Shown: positions 46,324-54,735, counted from the first letter of the stretch. The stretch: DNA of 64,000 bases from Woeseia sp034521225 (GCA_034521225.1 JAXHMR010000020.1:62001-126000), one strand, 5' to 3'. The notes: a model not told the origin generated them from the letters alone. Made by a program: numbers and translations.

Positions 46324-47481
46324 GTGAATATCCAAGAGGTCGTCGAGTCCTGCCGCAGCGTCGCAAGTAATATCGCCGCCCCGGCCGCCGATGCCATCGA
46401 CCGCGATGCCCGCTGGCCCGAGGAATCACTGCGGGCACTGCAGCAGAACGGCCTTGGCGGCCTCGTCGTACCGACGCGGTTCGGTGGACTTGGCCACGGC
46501 CTGTTCGGACTCGCGTTGGCCAGTGAGGAACTGGCGCGTGCGTGCTCGTCGACGTCACTGTGCTTCGGCATGCACTGCGTCGGCTCCGCCGTACTCGCCG
46601 CCAAGGCCACATCGCGGCAGGCCGAACGCTACCTCGCGCCAATTAACGAGGGTCAACACCTGACGACGCTGGCGTTGTCGGAACCGGGCACCGGTGTGCA
46701 CTTCTATTTCCCGCAGTGCACGTGCCGTGTGCAACCGGATGGCGGCCTGGTGCTGTCCGGCGAGAAGTCGTTCGTCACCAACGGTGGGCACGCCGACTCC
46801 TATGTCGTTTCGGTTGCCCGGCCCGACCTGGCGCCCGACGCAGGCGGCCGCTTTTCCTGCGTCGTCGTTGACCGCGACGCGCCGGGGACTTCATGGGGTG
46901 GGAACTGGAAGGCATCTCGCCTGCGCGGAAATTCGTCGCGTGAGCTTACCCTCGCTGACGTTCCGCTGGCCGCGGACCGCATGCTCGGTGAACACGGCGA
47001 CCAGCTCTGGTACGTATTTCAGGTCGTGGTGCCGTACTTCCTGACCGCGATGTCAGGCACCTACCTCGGGATCGCTCAGGCCGCATACGACCTGTGCCGC
47101 GACAGTGTTGCAAGCCGCCGGCACGACCACAGCGGCCGGGGTGTTGCACACTCGCCGATCGTGCAACACCGGCTTGGCACGATGTGGGCGCGGATTGCCC
47201 GTACCCGCACGCTGCTGCACGACGCGGCCGCGCGCGGTGACCGGGGCGACGAAGACACGCTACCCGCGGTGCTGTCTGTCAAGGCAGAGGTCGCCGACTG
47301 TGTCAACGAAGTCGTTGGCGACGCGATGTCGCTAACCGGCGGGCGCAGCTATCGGCGCGACGGCCCGCTGCCGCGCCTGCTGCGCGATGCTCGCGCGGCG
47401 CACGTGATGTCCCCGACGACCGACCTCCTGCGGCAGTGGGTCGGCCGGGCGCTGCTCGAGCTGCCGTTGCTCGCGGACTGA
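46324..47481 (+). CDS. Acyl-CoA dehydrogenase-family flavoprotein
   Basis: This 385-residue protein has the three-part ACAD fold: helical N-terminus (LQQNGLGGLVVPTRFGGLG), the FAD-binding beta domain (LALSEPGTG, then LSGEKSFVTNGGHADSYVV) and the C-terminal helical domain (YLGIAQAAYD through MSLTGGRSYRRDGPLPRLLRDARA). It would oxidise an acyl-CoA or related thioester; the substrate is unknown. GTG 46324 follows GGAG at six bases. The codon use and GC content look chromosomal rather than island-like. Confidence 0.87.
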   Translation: MNIQEVVESCRSVASNIAAPAADAIDRDARWPEESLRALQQNGLGGLVVPTRFGGLGHGLFGLALASEELARACSSTSLCFGMHCVGSAVLAAKATSRQAERYLAPINEGQHLTTLALSEPGTGVHFYFPQCTCRVQPDGGLVLSGEKSFVTNGGHADSYVVSVARPDLAPDAGGRFSCVVVDRDAPGTSWGGNWKASRLRGNSSRELTLADVPLAADRMLGEHGDQLWYVFQVVVPYFLTAMSGTYLGIAQAAYDLCRDSVASRRHDHSGRGVAHSPIVQHRLGTMWARIARTRTLLHDAAARGDRGDEDTLPAVLSVKAEVADCVNEVVGDAMSLTGGRSYRRDGPLPRLLRDARAAHVMSPTTDLLRQWVGRALLELPLLAD

Positions 47482-47485
47482 AACG

Positions 47486-49369
47486 ATGTCGACGATCCTC
47501 GCCGTAGAGGTTCCGCTGGCCCTCACCGAAACGCTCTGCAGTGACGCGCTCGATGAGGTCGTCGCGATGCCCGCGCCAACCGGCGACAACCTCGACACGC
47601 AAGCGGCGGACGTGCTGTTGATCGGCAGCGATGTCGACGAGCCGCTGCGGCTCGCACAATTGGCGCACGCTGCCGACCCGAACCTCGGGGTCCTGGTGCT
47701 GGGCGAGCGCGAACGGCTCGGCGCGTTGCGGCGCGAGCTCATGTTCACGCCGTTCGTCGGTGAACACGTCGCGTTCGCCGCCCAGGACGACGGCGAAAGT
47801 CTCTGCCTGGCGGTCCGCGAAGCGGTGTACGCGACCGGCGCGCGGCGCAGCCACGCCGCGGAACGCCGAGCAACCGCCGGCTGGCTGCAGGCGGGACCGG
47901 ACTGGCGGATTTCCGCCGAGGAACTGGTCGAACCGCTGCTGCAGGCCGCGCCGATCGGCGTCATCCTGCTCGACGAGGACGGTAAAGTGCGCGAGTGGAA
48001 CCGGTACGCCGAAACGGTTCTTGGTCACGACAAGTCTGCTGCGCTCGGCCGGCCGCTGCCGGAATTGCTCGGCGATGCTCGCGACGACGCGACCTGCCTG
48101 CTCGGCGGCGCCGAGGTTCTGCAACCGCTCTGCTGCCGCGCCGAGCCGGAACTCTGGGTCCGCCTGACGGCGTCCCGCCTCGCCCGGCCCAACGGGACGC
48201 GCACACTCGTGCTGCTGCAGGATGTCACGGAACTCGTCGCCGCCGAGGCGGCGCGCGAACGCGCGCTCGAGCAGGTCGCCATTGCGCAGCGGTTCGAAAG
48301 CCTCGGCACACTGGCCGGCGGCATCGCGCACGACTTCAACAACCTGCTTGCTGTAATTCTCGGCTCCGCCGACCTGGCCCGCCTCGACACGGGCAACGAG
48401 GCATCGGTCAACGAGTCGCTCGACAATATCATCACCGCCGCGCAACGCGCGTCGGAGCTGACCGCGACGATGCTTTCCTTCGCCGGCCGCGACGCGGCAA
48501 TGCCGGAGCCCCTGGACCTGGCCGACCTTGCCGGCGAGTCCGTGCGCCTGCTGCGCGCTTCAACCCGGCGGCATATTGTCATCGAGTTCGACGCCGACGA
48601 CACGCCCCTGGTCGTACGGGCTGACCGCCGGCAGCTCCAGCAGGTTGTGATGAACCTGATCCGGAATGCAGTCGACGCGATTGGCGATAAGAGCGGCACG
48701 GTGCACGTCCATGCCAATGTGTCCGCCGGCGAGGATGGCGACCGGGCGCGCCTCGAGGTGCGCGACGACGGTGCAGGTATGTCGGAGGAAACCATGGCGC
48801 GCATGTACGAGCCGTTCTTCACGACCAAGCGCACCGGCCGCGGCCTGGGACTTGCGGCGGTTCTCGGCAACGTGCGCAACAATGGCGGGCACATCGACTG
48901 CGACAGTAAGCCCGGGCGTGGCACCGTGTTTCGCATTACGTTCCCGCTGTACGCCGGCAGCGCTCCGCGGACCCTGGAGAATGACTCGGCGGATGAACCG
49001 ACGATGCCCTCCGCAAACATCCTGATCGTCGAGGACGAACCCGGTGTTGCGCATGTCGGCCGCCGCATCCTCGCCCGCGGTGGCCACGAGGTCGACACGG
49101 CCGAGGATGGAGTCGTTGCCCTCGAGCGCATCGAAGAGCGCGTTCCGGACCTGGTGTTGCTCGATATGTGCATGCCGCGCATGAACGGCCGCCAGACGCT
49201 GCTGAAGCTTCGTGAGCGCTACCCGGATCTGCCGGTCGTTCTGTGCAGTGGCTATGTTGAGACCGAGGTCGAGGACCTGCTCGACCTCGGTCCGACGACT
49301 TTCCTGAAGAAGCCGTACAAGGCCGAAGCGCTGCGCGCCATCGTCAACGACGCGTTGCGAAATCGGTGA
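47486..49369 (+). CDS. Hybrid sensor histidine kinase with C-terminal receiver
   Basis: This 627-residue protein has an N-terminal receiver-like region without clear phosphorylation site (about 1-130), a PAS domain (about 150-260, PIGVILLDEDGKVREWNRYA), HisKA with H-box GTLAGGIAHDFNNLLAVI near residue 285, and HATPase_c (NLIRNAVDAI, RDDGAGMSE, FFTTKRTGRGLGLA). A receiver domain follows with aspartate in LVLLDMCMPRMNG near residue 560. There is no membrane segment, so it senses a cytosolic signal. It lies 4 bp after the acyl-CoA dehydrogenase and probably shares its transcript. Confidence 0.92.
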   Translation: MSTILAVEVPLALTETLCSDALDEVVAMPAPTGDNLDTQAADVLLIGSDVDEPLRLAQLAHAADPNLGVLVLGERERLGALRRELMFTPFVGEHVAFAAQDDGESLCLAVREAVYATGARRSHAAERRATAGWLQAGPDWRISAEELVEPLLQAAPIGVILLDEDGKVREWNRYAETVLGHDKSAALGRPLPELLGDARDDATCLLGGAEVLQPLCCRAEPELWVRLTASRLARPNGTRTLVLLQDVTELVAAEAARERALEQVAIAQRFESLGTLAGGIAHDFNNLLAVILGSADLARLDTGNEASVNESLDNIITAAQRASELTATMLSFAGRDAAMPEPLDLADLAGESVRLLRASTRRHIVIEFDADDTPLVVRADRRQLQQVVMNLIRNAVDAIGDKSGTVHVHANVSAGEDGDRARLEVRDDGAGMSEETMARMYEPFFTTKRTGRGLGLAAVLGNVRNNGGHIDCDSKPGRGTVFRITFPLYAGSAPRTLENDSADEPTMPSANILIVEDEPGVAHVGRRILARGGHEVDTAEDGVVALERIEERVPDLVLLDMCMPRMNGRQTLLKLRERYPDLPVVLCSGYVETEVEDLLDLGPTTFLKKPYKAEALRAIVNDALRNR

Positions 49370-49419
49370 CGGCTGCGAAGCGCAAGCACGGCATGAAGCC
49401 GGGCAAGTCCAGGTCTACC

Positions 49420-50982
49420 TTATAGGGATGCTTCCGGAACCTTCGGTCCCGGCTTACCGTCAATGTTGTCTTTTACCAATGTAGCGACGAATTCGGTGAA
49501 TGGTTTGATGTCCTGGTGGACGCTTGCTGATTCCAGTGAGGCCATGTAATCGTCACGTTTTTCGACTGGAATAATTGTCCATGGATAGCCGCCCGCTGCG
49601 AGCATGACGTTCATTAAGAATCTTCCCATGCGCCCGTTGCCATCAATGTAGGGATGAATATAGACGAACACGAAGTGCCCTAGTACGACGCGGACGCCAG
49701 GGTTTTTCTCTTCTTTCAGTAGCTCGAAAAGCAGGGGCATCATGTCCCGCACTGCTTCTTTTGAAGGCGGCGCATGCATGGAATTTCGGATATAGACAGG
49801 TCCGTTCCTGTATCCGGCCAAATCAGCCGCTTTGACAATGCCAGCAGCAACACTCGGGGCGAATAATTCCCGGTACCAGCTTGAATGATCATTGTCAGCC
49901 ACTTCGCCGGGATTTTCGCCATAAAGGACCTTTCTGACACTCTGTGTGACTACTTCGAACGCTTCATGATAGCCACGCGCTGCAAGTGCGTTGCGTTGTT
50001 CCCGGTCTTCTTTATTATCGTCAGGGTTCCAGGCTCCCTCTCTGACACGTTCGATTAGTTCCGCACTGACCCGATAGCCTTCAATAGATAGTGAGTGATA
50101 GGCATCAGTCACATAGATTTCCTCGACATGCTTCATATAAGCGTCGATATCTTTTCTTACCTTTGGAGCCTCAGGAAAGATTGGAATGATCTCTTCCCGC
50201 ATCGCGTGCCACAATATTTTCACACGTGTGACGTAAGGGGAGCGCTCGCGTGTTGCCACGGCAAAAGGTGCTTGTTCGTCAAACGGATCAGTCTCCCGCA
50301 CGTCATAGTCGGCACTTTTCATGGTTTTTATGATTTCGTCTGCTATTTTCTCGCGGCCAATATTGCGAAACGCACCCGCAAGTCTTCCTGCTATGCGGCT
50401 ATGACCACCGTCCAGCAGAATCGCCAGCACGTCAGACGCATCCTGAATCATTGCCAGTGCAGCGCGCGCATCCGTAGGGTTCTGCCGGAACAAGCCCGGC
50501 CCCGAAAATACCAACGATGCCGGAAGAGTGTAGGTACGGAGCTTACGACTCTGCTCACGGTGCTGTTTGTCGGGCAGGTCAAGTTTTACGTCCATCAGAG
50601 ACGTATTGTGTGGCAAATTGTTTGGCTTGTTGCCTCCCTTGGGAGTACGCACCAGAAGTTGCTGTGGCACTGTTCGGTTGCCTGCGTGGAGGAACAAGGA
50701 CTGTTCGGGCGATAGGCACCACTGTGTCCCAAAACGCTCCTCCAGGTACGCAGCACAGAAATCCCAGAATGAGGCGTACCATCCCGTGCTCTCACCCTTT
50801 TGTTGCTCCGGGTCAGACCGGACATACCAACCCTTCATTACTTCCTGTAAAAAGCCGTTTTTGAGCAGGCGTTCTCTATGAGTTCGGCTCAAATCGGCAG
50901 AGCGAACCGCTACAACGCCAGTATCCTGAAGCTCTTTCAGAGCTTCCAGGGATTCAGCCAGTTTTTCCGAAGGCGCTGCCAT
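49420..50982 (-). CDS. Fic-domain protein with N-terminal AbiEi-like winged helix
   Basis: This 520-residue protein is lower in GC than its neighbours. Residues 1-55 (LKELQDTGVVAVRSADLSRT, LLKNGFLQEVMKGWYV) resemble the AbiEi-type winged-helix domain. The Fic domain carries the inhibitory motif SLSIEGY (class II layout, before the Fic core) near residue 295 and the active site HPYIDGNGRMGR near residue 440. Fic enzymes usually AMPylate target proteins. The winged helix suggests self-regulation; two 48-bp tandem repeats lie upstream of the start. Confidence 0.87.
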   Translation of the reverse strand: MAAPSEKLAESLEALKELQDTGVVAVRSADLSRTHRERLLKNGFLQEVMKGWYVRSDPEQQKGESTGWYASFWDFCAAYLEERFGTQWCLSPEQSLFLHAGNRTVPQQLLVRTPKGGNKPNNLPHNTSLMDVKLDLPDKQHREQSRKLRTYTLPASLVFSGPGLFRQNPTDARAALAMIQDASDVLAILLDGGHSRIAGRLAGAFRNIGREKIADEIIKTMKSADYDVRETDPFDEQAPFAVATRERSPYVTRVKILWHAMREEIIPIFPEAPKVRKDIDAYMKHVEEIYVTDAYHSLSIEGYRVSAELIERVREGAWNPDDNKEDREQRNALAARGYHEAFEVVTQSVRKVLYGENPGEVADNDHSSWYRELFAPSVAAGIVKAADLAGYRNGPVYIRNSMHAPPSKEAVRDMMPLLFELLKEEKNPGVRVVLGHFVFVYIHPYIDGNGRMGRFLMNVMLAAGGYPWTIIPVEKRDDYMASLESASVHQDIKPFTEFVATLVKDNIDGKPGPKVPEASL

Positions 50983-51003
50983 TTTCCAAGTCCTGCTTTA
51001 GTG

Positions 51004-51098
51004 CAATTACCAGGTTGTTCAGTTGTACTACTTCTAGGTAATTGTGTTGTGCAATAATTAGGCTATGGAGTTGTACTAATTTTAGGTTATTGTGTCAA
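51004..51098 (-). promoter_or_regulatory. Two tandem 48-bp repeats upstream of the winged-helix Fic gene
   Basis: Units start at 51004 (CAATTACCAGGTTGTTCAGT) and 51052 (CAATAATTAGGCTATGGAGT). They share AGTTGTACTA and TTAGGT/CTAGGT plus TTGTG at the same offsets. They lie 22-116 bp before the gene start, and are probably binding sites for its own N-terminal domain. Confidence 0.6.
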
Positions 51099-51168
51099 TT
51101 AGAAAGTGTGCGTGCCTAATATCGAGCGCTTGCCCTTTCGAGCCTCCGAGCTCCTGTGCCTCGGCAAG

Positions 51169-51407
51169 CATGACGAAAACGTAGTGTTCAGGCGGCGATT
51201 CGCGGTTCTTGGCGGCGCCTGGCGGCAAAAGGGAAGAGGGCGGGCCATCTAACTTACTGATTTAAAAGAAAACGGTTCGTGGCTTATACGCCTTCGAACC
51301 AGGTGGTCGGGAGTTCGACAAAACGCGCCAGCGTTTTGGACGCCGCAGGCGCCCCGAAGGGGTGAGGATCGCGTTAAGCGATCCGAATCAATCTCTCCGG
51401 GCGCGCA
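51169..51407 (+). repeat. Third att copy: direct repeat with tRNA-Arg 3' end, interrupted
   Basis: This matches 45834-46000 nearly base for base. Its 44-bp tRNA part is split after TTCGA (51318) and resumes at 51391 (ATCTCTCCGGGCGCGCA). The direct repeats bound a 5.3-kb block with the acyl-CoA dehydrogenase, kinase and first Fic gene. Confidence 0.85.
51319..51390. mobile_element. 72-bp palindrome-rich insertion inside the att copy
   Basis: The insert has successive hairpins: CAAAACGC-gcca-GCGTTTTG (51319-51338), CGCC-gca-GGCG, CCCC-gaa-GGGG, and GATCGC-gttaa-GCGATC. It has no coding capacity. Comparison with the two uninterrupted copies defines its limits. I do not recognise the element. 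Confidence 0.7.
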
Positions 51408-51534
51408 TTTGAAATCAAGGTGTTAACCGGTCACAGTTGCCGATAGTCGAGACTGCCCACCATAAAGCCAATTAATTTGTGGTCGGCGAGAATAGAACGA
51501 ACATCGTGATGGGGAGGCCCTACCTGGAGGCTGC

Positions 51535-51643
51535 TAGTAAAGATTACTTTACTAATGCTTGGGACGAATAAAGCAAGCTTACTTAGTGTCGTTAGTAAAT
51601 TTCCCTTTACTTTCGCGCTCTGTTAGTAAAGAATGCTTTACTA
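51535..51643 (+). promoter_or_regulatory. Operator array TAGTAAAG-N4-CTTTACTA upstream of a Fic gene
   Basis: Palindromes with 8-bp arms and 4-base centre lie at 51535-51554 and 51624-51643. A third with one mismatch per arm end is at 51593-51612. The last ends in the A of the start codon. A weaker related stretch lies near 51568-51588. The winged helix at the Fic C-terminus is a likely ligand. Confidence 0.75.
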
Positions 51644-52794
51644 TGTCAACTACACCTTCAGGTCACTACATTGAAACAACCGTAGCGAAAGAAGCGGTTC
51701 GGGCATTCGTACCAGATCCGCTGCCGCCTACCTTGTCGACCGAACACCAGGAATCACTTCGAGACCCGATTCGCCAAGCAGAGACTGCGCTTGAACGCCT
51801 GAAATCGGCAGGAGAAATGATTCCATCTGTCAATTGGTTCATTTACTCATTCGTAAGAAAGGAGGCACTTCTAAGTTCGGAAATCGAAGGTACTCAAGCG
51901 ACCCTCACCGACGTTCTGTCATTCGAACAAACCGGCCAATCAGGAAGTTCTGATATCGCCGACGTAGAAGAGGTTACGAACTACGTACGCGCAGCCAACT
52001 ACGCTTTCGATGAGCTGGACTCCCGAAAAGGTCTACCGATCTCCGTAAGGCTGTTGAACGAATGTCATCTCCGACTAATGCAAGGTGTTCGCGGGAAAGA
52101 CAAGCTGCCGGGCGAATTCCGCCGATCGCAGGTTTGGGTTGGTGGAACCAGGCCGGGCAACGCTGTGTTTGTCCCACCGCCGTGGAAAAAGGTGCCAGAC
52201 CTGCTCTCCGCGATGGAGACGTATATCCATGGAGACGACGAGCTGCATCCACTGCTGCGAATCGCTGCACTACATCTTCAATTTGAAACGATTCATCCCT
52301 ATCTCGACGGTAATGGGCGAGTAGGGCGGCTAATCATTGCGCTTCTACTCAAAGAATGGAACATTCTCGACAATCCGTTGCTCTACTTGAGCCTCTATTT
52401 AAAAGAGAATCAAAAAGACTACTACGCACACCTCAACAAAGTCCGAGAGTCTTCGGAGTGGATCGAGTGGTTCAAATTCTTTCTTACCGGAATTACCGCC
52501 GTAGCAGAGAATGCAACGACCACCGCGAGAAAGCTAAACAAGCAGATCAGTGACGATCGTCACGCCCTATTAGCGAGCAAGTCTGTCACCGTGTCGTCAA
52601 TTCAACTATTTGAGGCGTTGCCAGAACATCCGGTCGTATCGATGCCATTAGTTACCAAGTTGCTGGGCATTACTAAACCAACAGCCAGCAAAGCAATTAA
52701 TCAACTTGCCGCCAACGGAATATTGCAGGAGATGGGCGAGCGCAAGCGCGATCGACTGTACAAATACAACTCGTACTTAGCGCTCCTCGCATGA
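51643..52794 (+). CDS. Fic-domain protein with C-terminal winged helix
   Basis: This 383-residue protein starts at ATG 51643, because upstream codons in frame run through operator palindromes. It has the inhibitory motif SSEIEGTQ near residue 78 and the active site HPYLDGNGRVGR near residue 220. A C-terminal winged-helix domain follows (LVTKLLGITKPTASKAINQLAANGILQE). This is the common 'Fic plus DNA-binding' architecture, suggesting an AMPylator that also represses its own operon. AT-rich codon use differs from the core genes. Confidence 0.9.
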   Translation: MSTTPSGHYIETTVAKEAVRAFVPDPLPPTLSTEHQESLRDPIRQAETALERLKSAGEMIPSVNWFIYSFVRKEALLSSEIEGTQATLTDVLSFEQTGQSGSSDIADVEEVTNYVRAANYAFDELDSRKGLPISVRLLNECHLRLMQGVRGKDKLPGEFRRSQVWVGGTRPGNAVFVPPPWKKVPDLLSAMETYIHGDDELHPLLRIAALHLQFETIHPYLDGNGRVGRLIIALLLKEWNILDNPLLYLSLYLKENQKDYYAHLNKVRESSEWIEWFKFFLTGITAVAENATTTARKLNKQISDDRHALLASKSVTVSSIQLFEALPEHPVVSMPLVTKLLGITKPTASKAINQLAANGILQEMGERKRDRLYKYNSYLALLA

Positions 52795-52858
52795 CTGAAC
52801 TTAATCTGACTGCCGGCAAGGAAACACCTATTGCAACCCTCAAGGAGGAGGAAGTCGC

Positions 52859-53860
52859 ATGAATCAGAAAATGGAAATCCCCATTGTTATCTATGAAGGT
52901 ACTGACAATACGGTTGAGGTTCGGCTGGACGCGGACCAGGAAACGGTCTGGCTGACCCAGCGACAGATGGCCGAGCTGTTCGGCAAGGACGTTCGCACCG
53001 TCAACGAGCATGTCCAGAACGTTTATTCGGAGGGCGAACTGGAGCGCGAGACAACTATCCGGGATTTCCGGATAGTTCGCCAGGAAGGCGCCCGCCAGGT
53101 TTCCAGGGACATCGAGCACTACAATCTGGACGTGATCATCTCAGTCGGCTACCGGATCAAGTCGCAGCAGGGCACCCGTTTCCGCCAATGGGCCACCCGT
53201 ACCTTGCGCAAGCACCTGGCCCGCGGCTGGACTCTGAACCGCCAGCGCTTCGAGGCCAATGCCCGGGAACTCGAGGCCGCGATGGCACTGGTGCGCAAGA
53301 CGGCGCAAAACCCGGAACTGACCACGGACAGCGGGCGCGGGCTGGTCGATATCGTCGCCCGCTATGCCCAGACCTTTCTTCTGCTGCAACGCTACGACGA
53401 AGGCCTGCTCACCGACCCGAAGGCACAGCCGGGCGGCCGCCTGCCGAGCGTTAAAGAGGCGCGCACCGCACTGGACAACCTGAAAGCCGAGCTGATGGCG
53501 CGGGGCGAGGCCACCGATCTGTTTGCCCGCGACCGGGGCGAAGGCTTGGACTCACTAATGGGTAATCTCGATCAGAGCGTGTTTGGTGAGCCGGCCTATC
53601 CCAGCGTGGAGGCCAAGGCCGCGCACCTGCTGTATTTCGTGGTCAAAAACCATCCGTTTTCCGACGGCAACAAGCGCAGCGCCGCGTTCCTGTTTGTCGA
53701 CTTCCTGCATCGCAATGACCGCCTGCTGAATACGGCGGACGAGCCGGTCATCAATGATGTCGGTCTCGCGGCCCTGACGCTGCTGGTGGCCGAGTCCAAT
53801 CCGGCCAACAAGGAAACGATGATTCGCCTGATCATGAACATGCTGGCCACGGAGTCGTAG
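52859..53860 (+). CDS. RhuM-like and Doc-type Fic fusion protein
   Basis: This 333-residue protein has an N-terminal RhuM/virulence-type DNA-binding-like domain (VWLTQRQMAELFGKDVRTVNEH through VGYRIKSQQGTRFRQWA, about residues 20-110). The C-terminal Fic/Doc domain has active site HPFSDGNKRSAAF near residue 265. The GNK variant of the motif is that of Doc kinases, which phosphorylate EF-Tu, rather than AMPylators. AAGGAGGAGG precedes ATG 52859. It lies 64 bp after the preceding Fic gene. Confidence 0.9.
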   Translation: MNQKMEIPIVIYEGTDNTVEVRLDADQETVWLTQRQMAELFGKDVRTVNEHVQNVYSEGELERETTIRDFRIVRQEGARQVSRDIEHYNLDVIISVGYRIKSQQGTRFRQWATRTLRKHLARGWTLNRQRFEANARELEAAMALVRKTAQNPELTTDSGRGLVDIVARYAQTFLLLQRYDEGLLTDPKAQPGGRLPSVKEARTALDNLKAELMARGEATDLFARDRGEGLDSLMGNLDQSVFGEPAYPSVEAKAAHLLYFVVKNHPFSDGNKRSAAFLFVDFLHRNDRLLNTADEPVINDVGLAALTLLVAESNPANKETMIRLIMNMLATES

Positions 53861-54111
53861 GCGACCAGGACAGGACAAAAGCCGAAACGGTGATCGTAAT
53901 CGAATGGTCTACTGCGCTAACGGCCGCTCAGTCTTTCTGTGCATGGCGACCACACTCTGAAGCTGGCCTGACGGGTCGTATTGTTTGCCGGTGCAGTCTA
54001 CGCATCGGCTGAATAATCATTTCCCGCCCCCGGCATTCGGCAAAATCGCGTAAAGCGGATTCTCGGACAGCGCCCATGATCCTGCGACGTCATGGATTTA
54101 CTATTCACAAT

Positions 54112-54618
54112 ATGGACAGGATTGAAACACAAATTCTGGGCAATTTGGCTCTGCACCCGGACGGGATGGCGGCAGAAGATCTTCGAGCAGCGATAAGACC
54201 CAAAGTCAGCCAACCAACACTGTGGCGGCGATTAGATCGATTACGTGCGGTCGGCCGCATTCGAGCTATAGGTAGAGGGAGGGGCACTCGTTACGTGAAT
54301 CAGGAATCTGATCATTCGATATCAGATCTACGATCGAAAGCCCTTCATGTTCATATCGGGCGAAAGTTGATGCGCCGACCTGAATTGATCGGCAACGCTC
54401 GCGAACGGCTACAGCGCATGTACCAATCGACGCCTTACTCAAAGGACTATCTTGATCAGTGGGATGAGCTTCTGGCGGGCCCGTTACAGCGAATGTTGCA
54501 GGTGCTTGGCGCTGATGATGAGCAGTCCAGGGCGTTGCGGCATGTGTCACCGTTTGCCGGCATTCTCAGTGAGAAAGAAAGAAAGAGAATCCTGCGCGAT
54601 CAAGGTCTGTTGCGTTGA
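54112..54618 (+). CDS. Winged-helix protein, probable AbiEi-like antitoxin of a broken module
   Basis: From ATG 54112 it is 168 residues: a winged helix-turn-helix at about residues 10-65 (VSQPTLWRRLDRLRAVGRIR, then GRGRGTRYV) and a C-terminal region containing PYSKDYLDQWDELLAGPLQR and RHVSPFAGILSEKERKRIL. Upstream in-frame ATGs exist (54076). Its stop overlaps a TTG start for the remains of a nucleotidyltransferase-like gene, which is why I call it an antitoxin. The C-terminal family is not one I can name. Confidence 0.65.
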   Translation: MDRIETQILGNLALHPDGMAAEDLRAAIRPKVSQPTLWRRLDRLRAVGRIRAIGRGRGTRYVNQESDHSISDLRSKALHVHIGRKLMRRPELIGNARERLQRMYQSTPYSKDYLDQWDELLAGPLQRMLQVLGADDEQSRALRHVSPFAGILSEKERKRILRDQGLLR

Positions 54619-54722
54619 CGCTTGATCAACTAAAAGCCATTCTCAGCCGTGCATCGGAGATAACCCGCCAGCGACAGGACTTCCTCAGACACGGTCACGC
54701 CTTTCCGCCGATGGCGGGATGA
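54615..54722 (+). pseudogene. Truncated start of a nucleotidyltransferase (AbiEii-like) toxin gene
   Basis: A TTG start overlaps the preceding stop (TTGA). The first 20 codons (LTLDQLKAILSRASEITRQR) resemble the N-terminus of AbiEii-type nucleotidyltransferases found after winged-helix antitoxins. It then loses similarity and stops after 35 codons. So only the 5' end of the toxin gene is left. Confidence 0.45.
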
Positions 54723-54735
54723 TACCGCTTGAGAC

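Noticed and set aside
48025..49182. A 385-codon antisense frame inside the histidine kinase gene
   Set aside because: Serine/arginine-rich shadow of a conserved gene; no motif.
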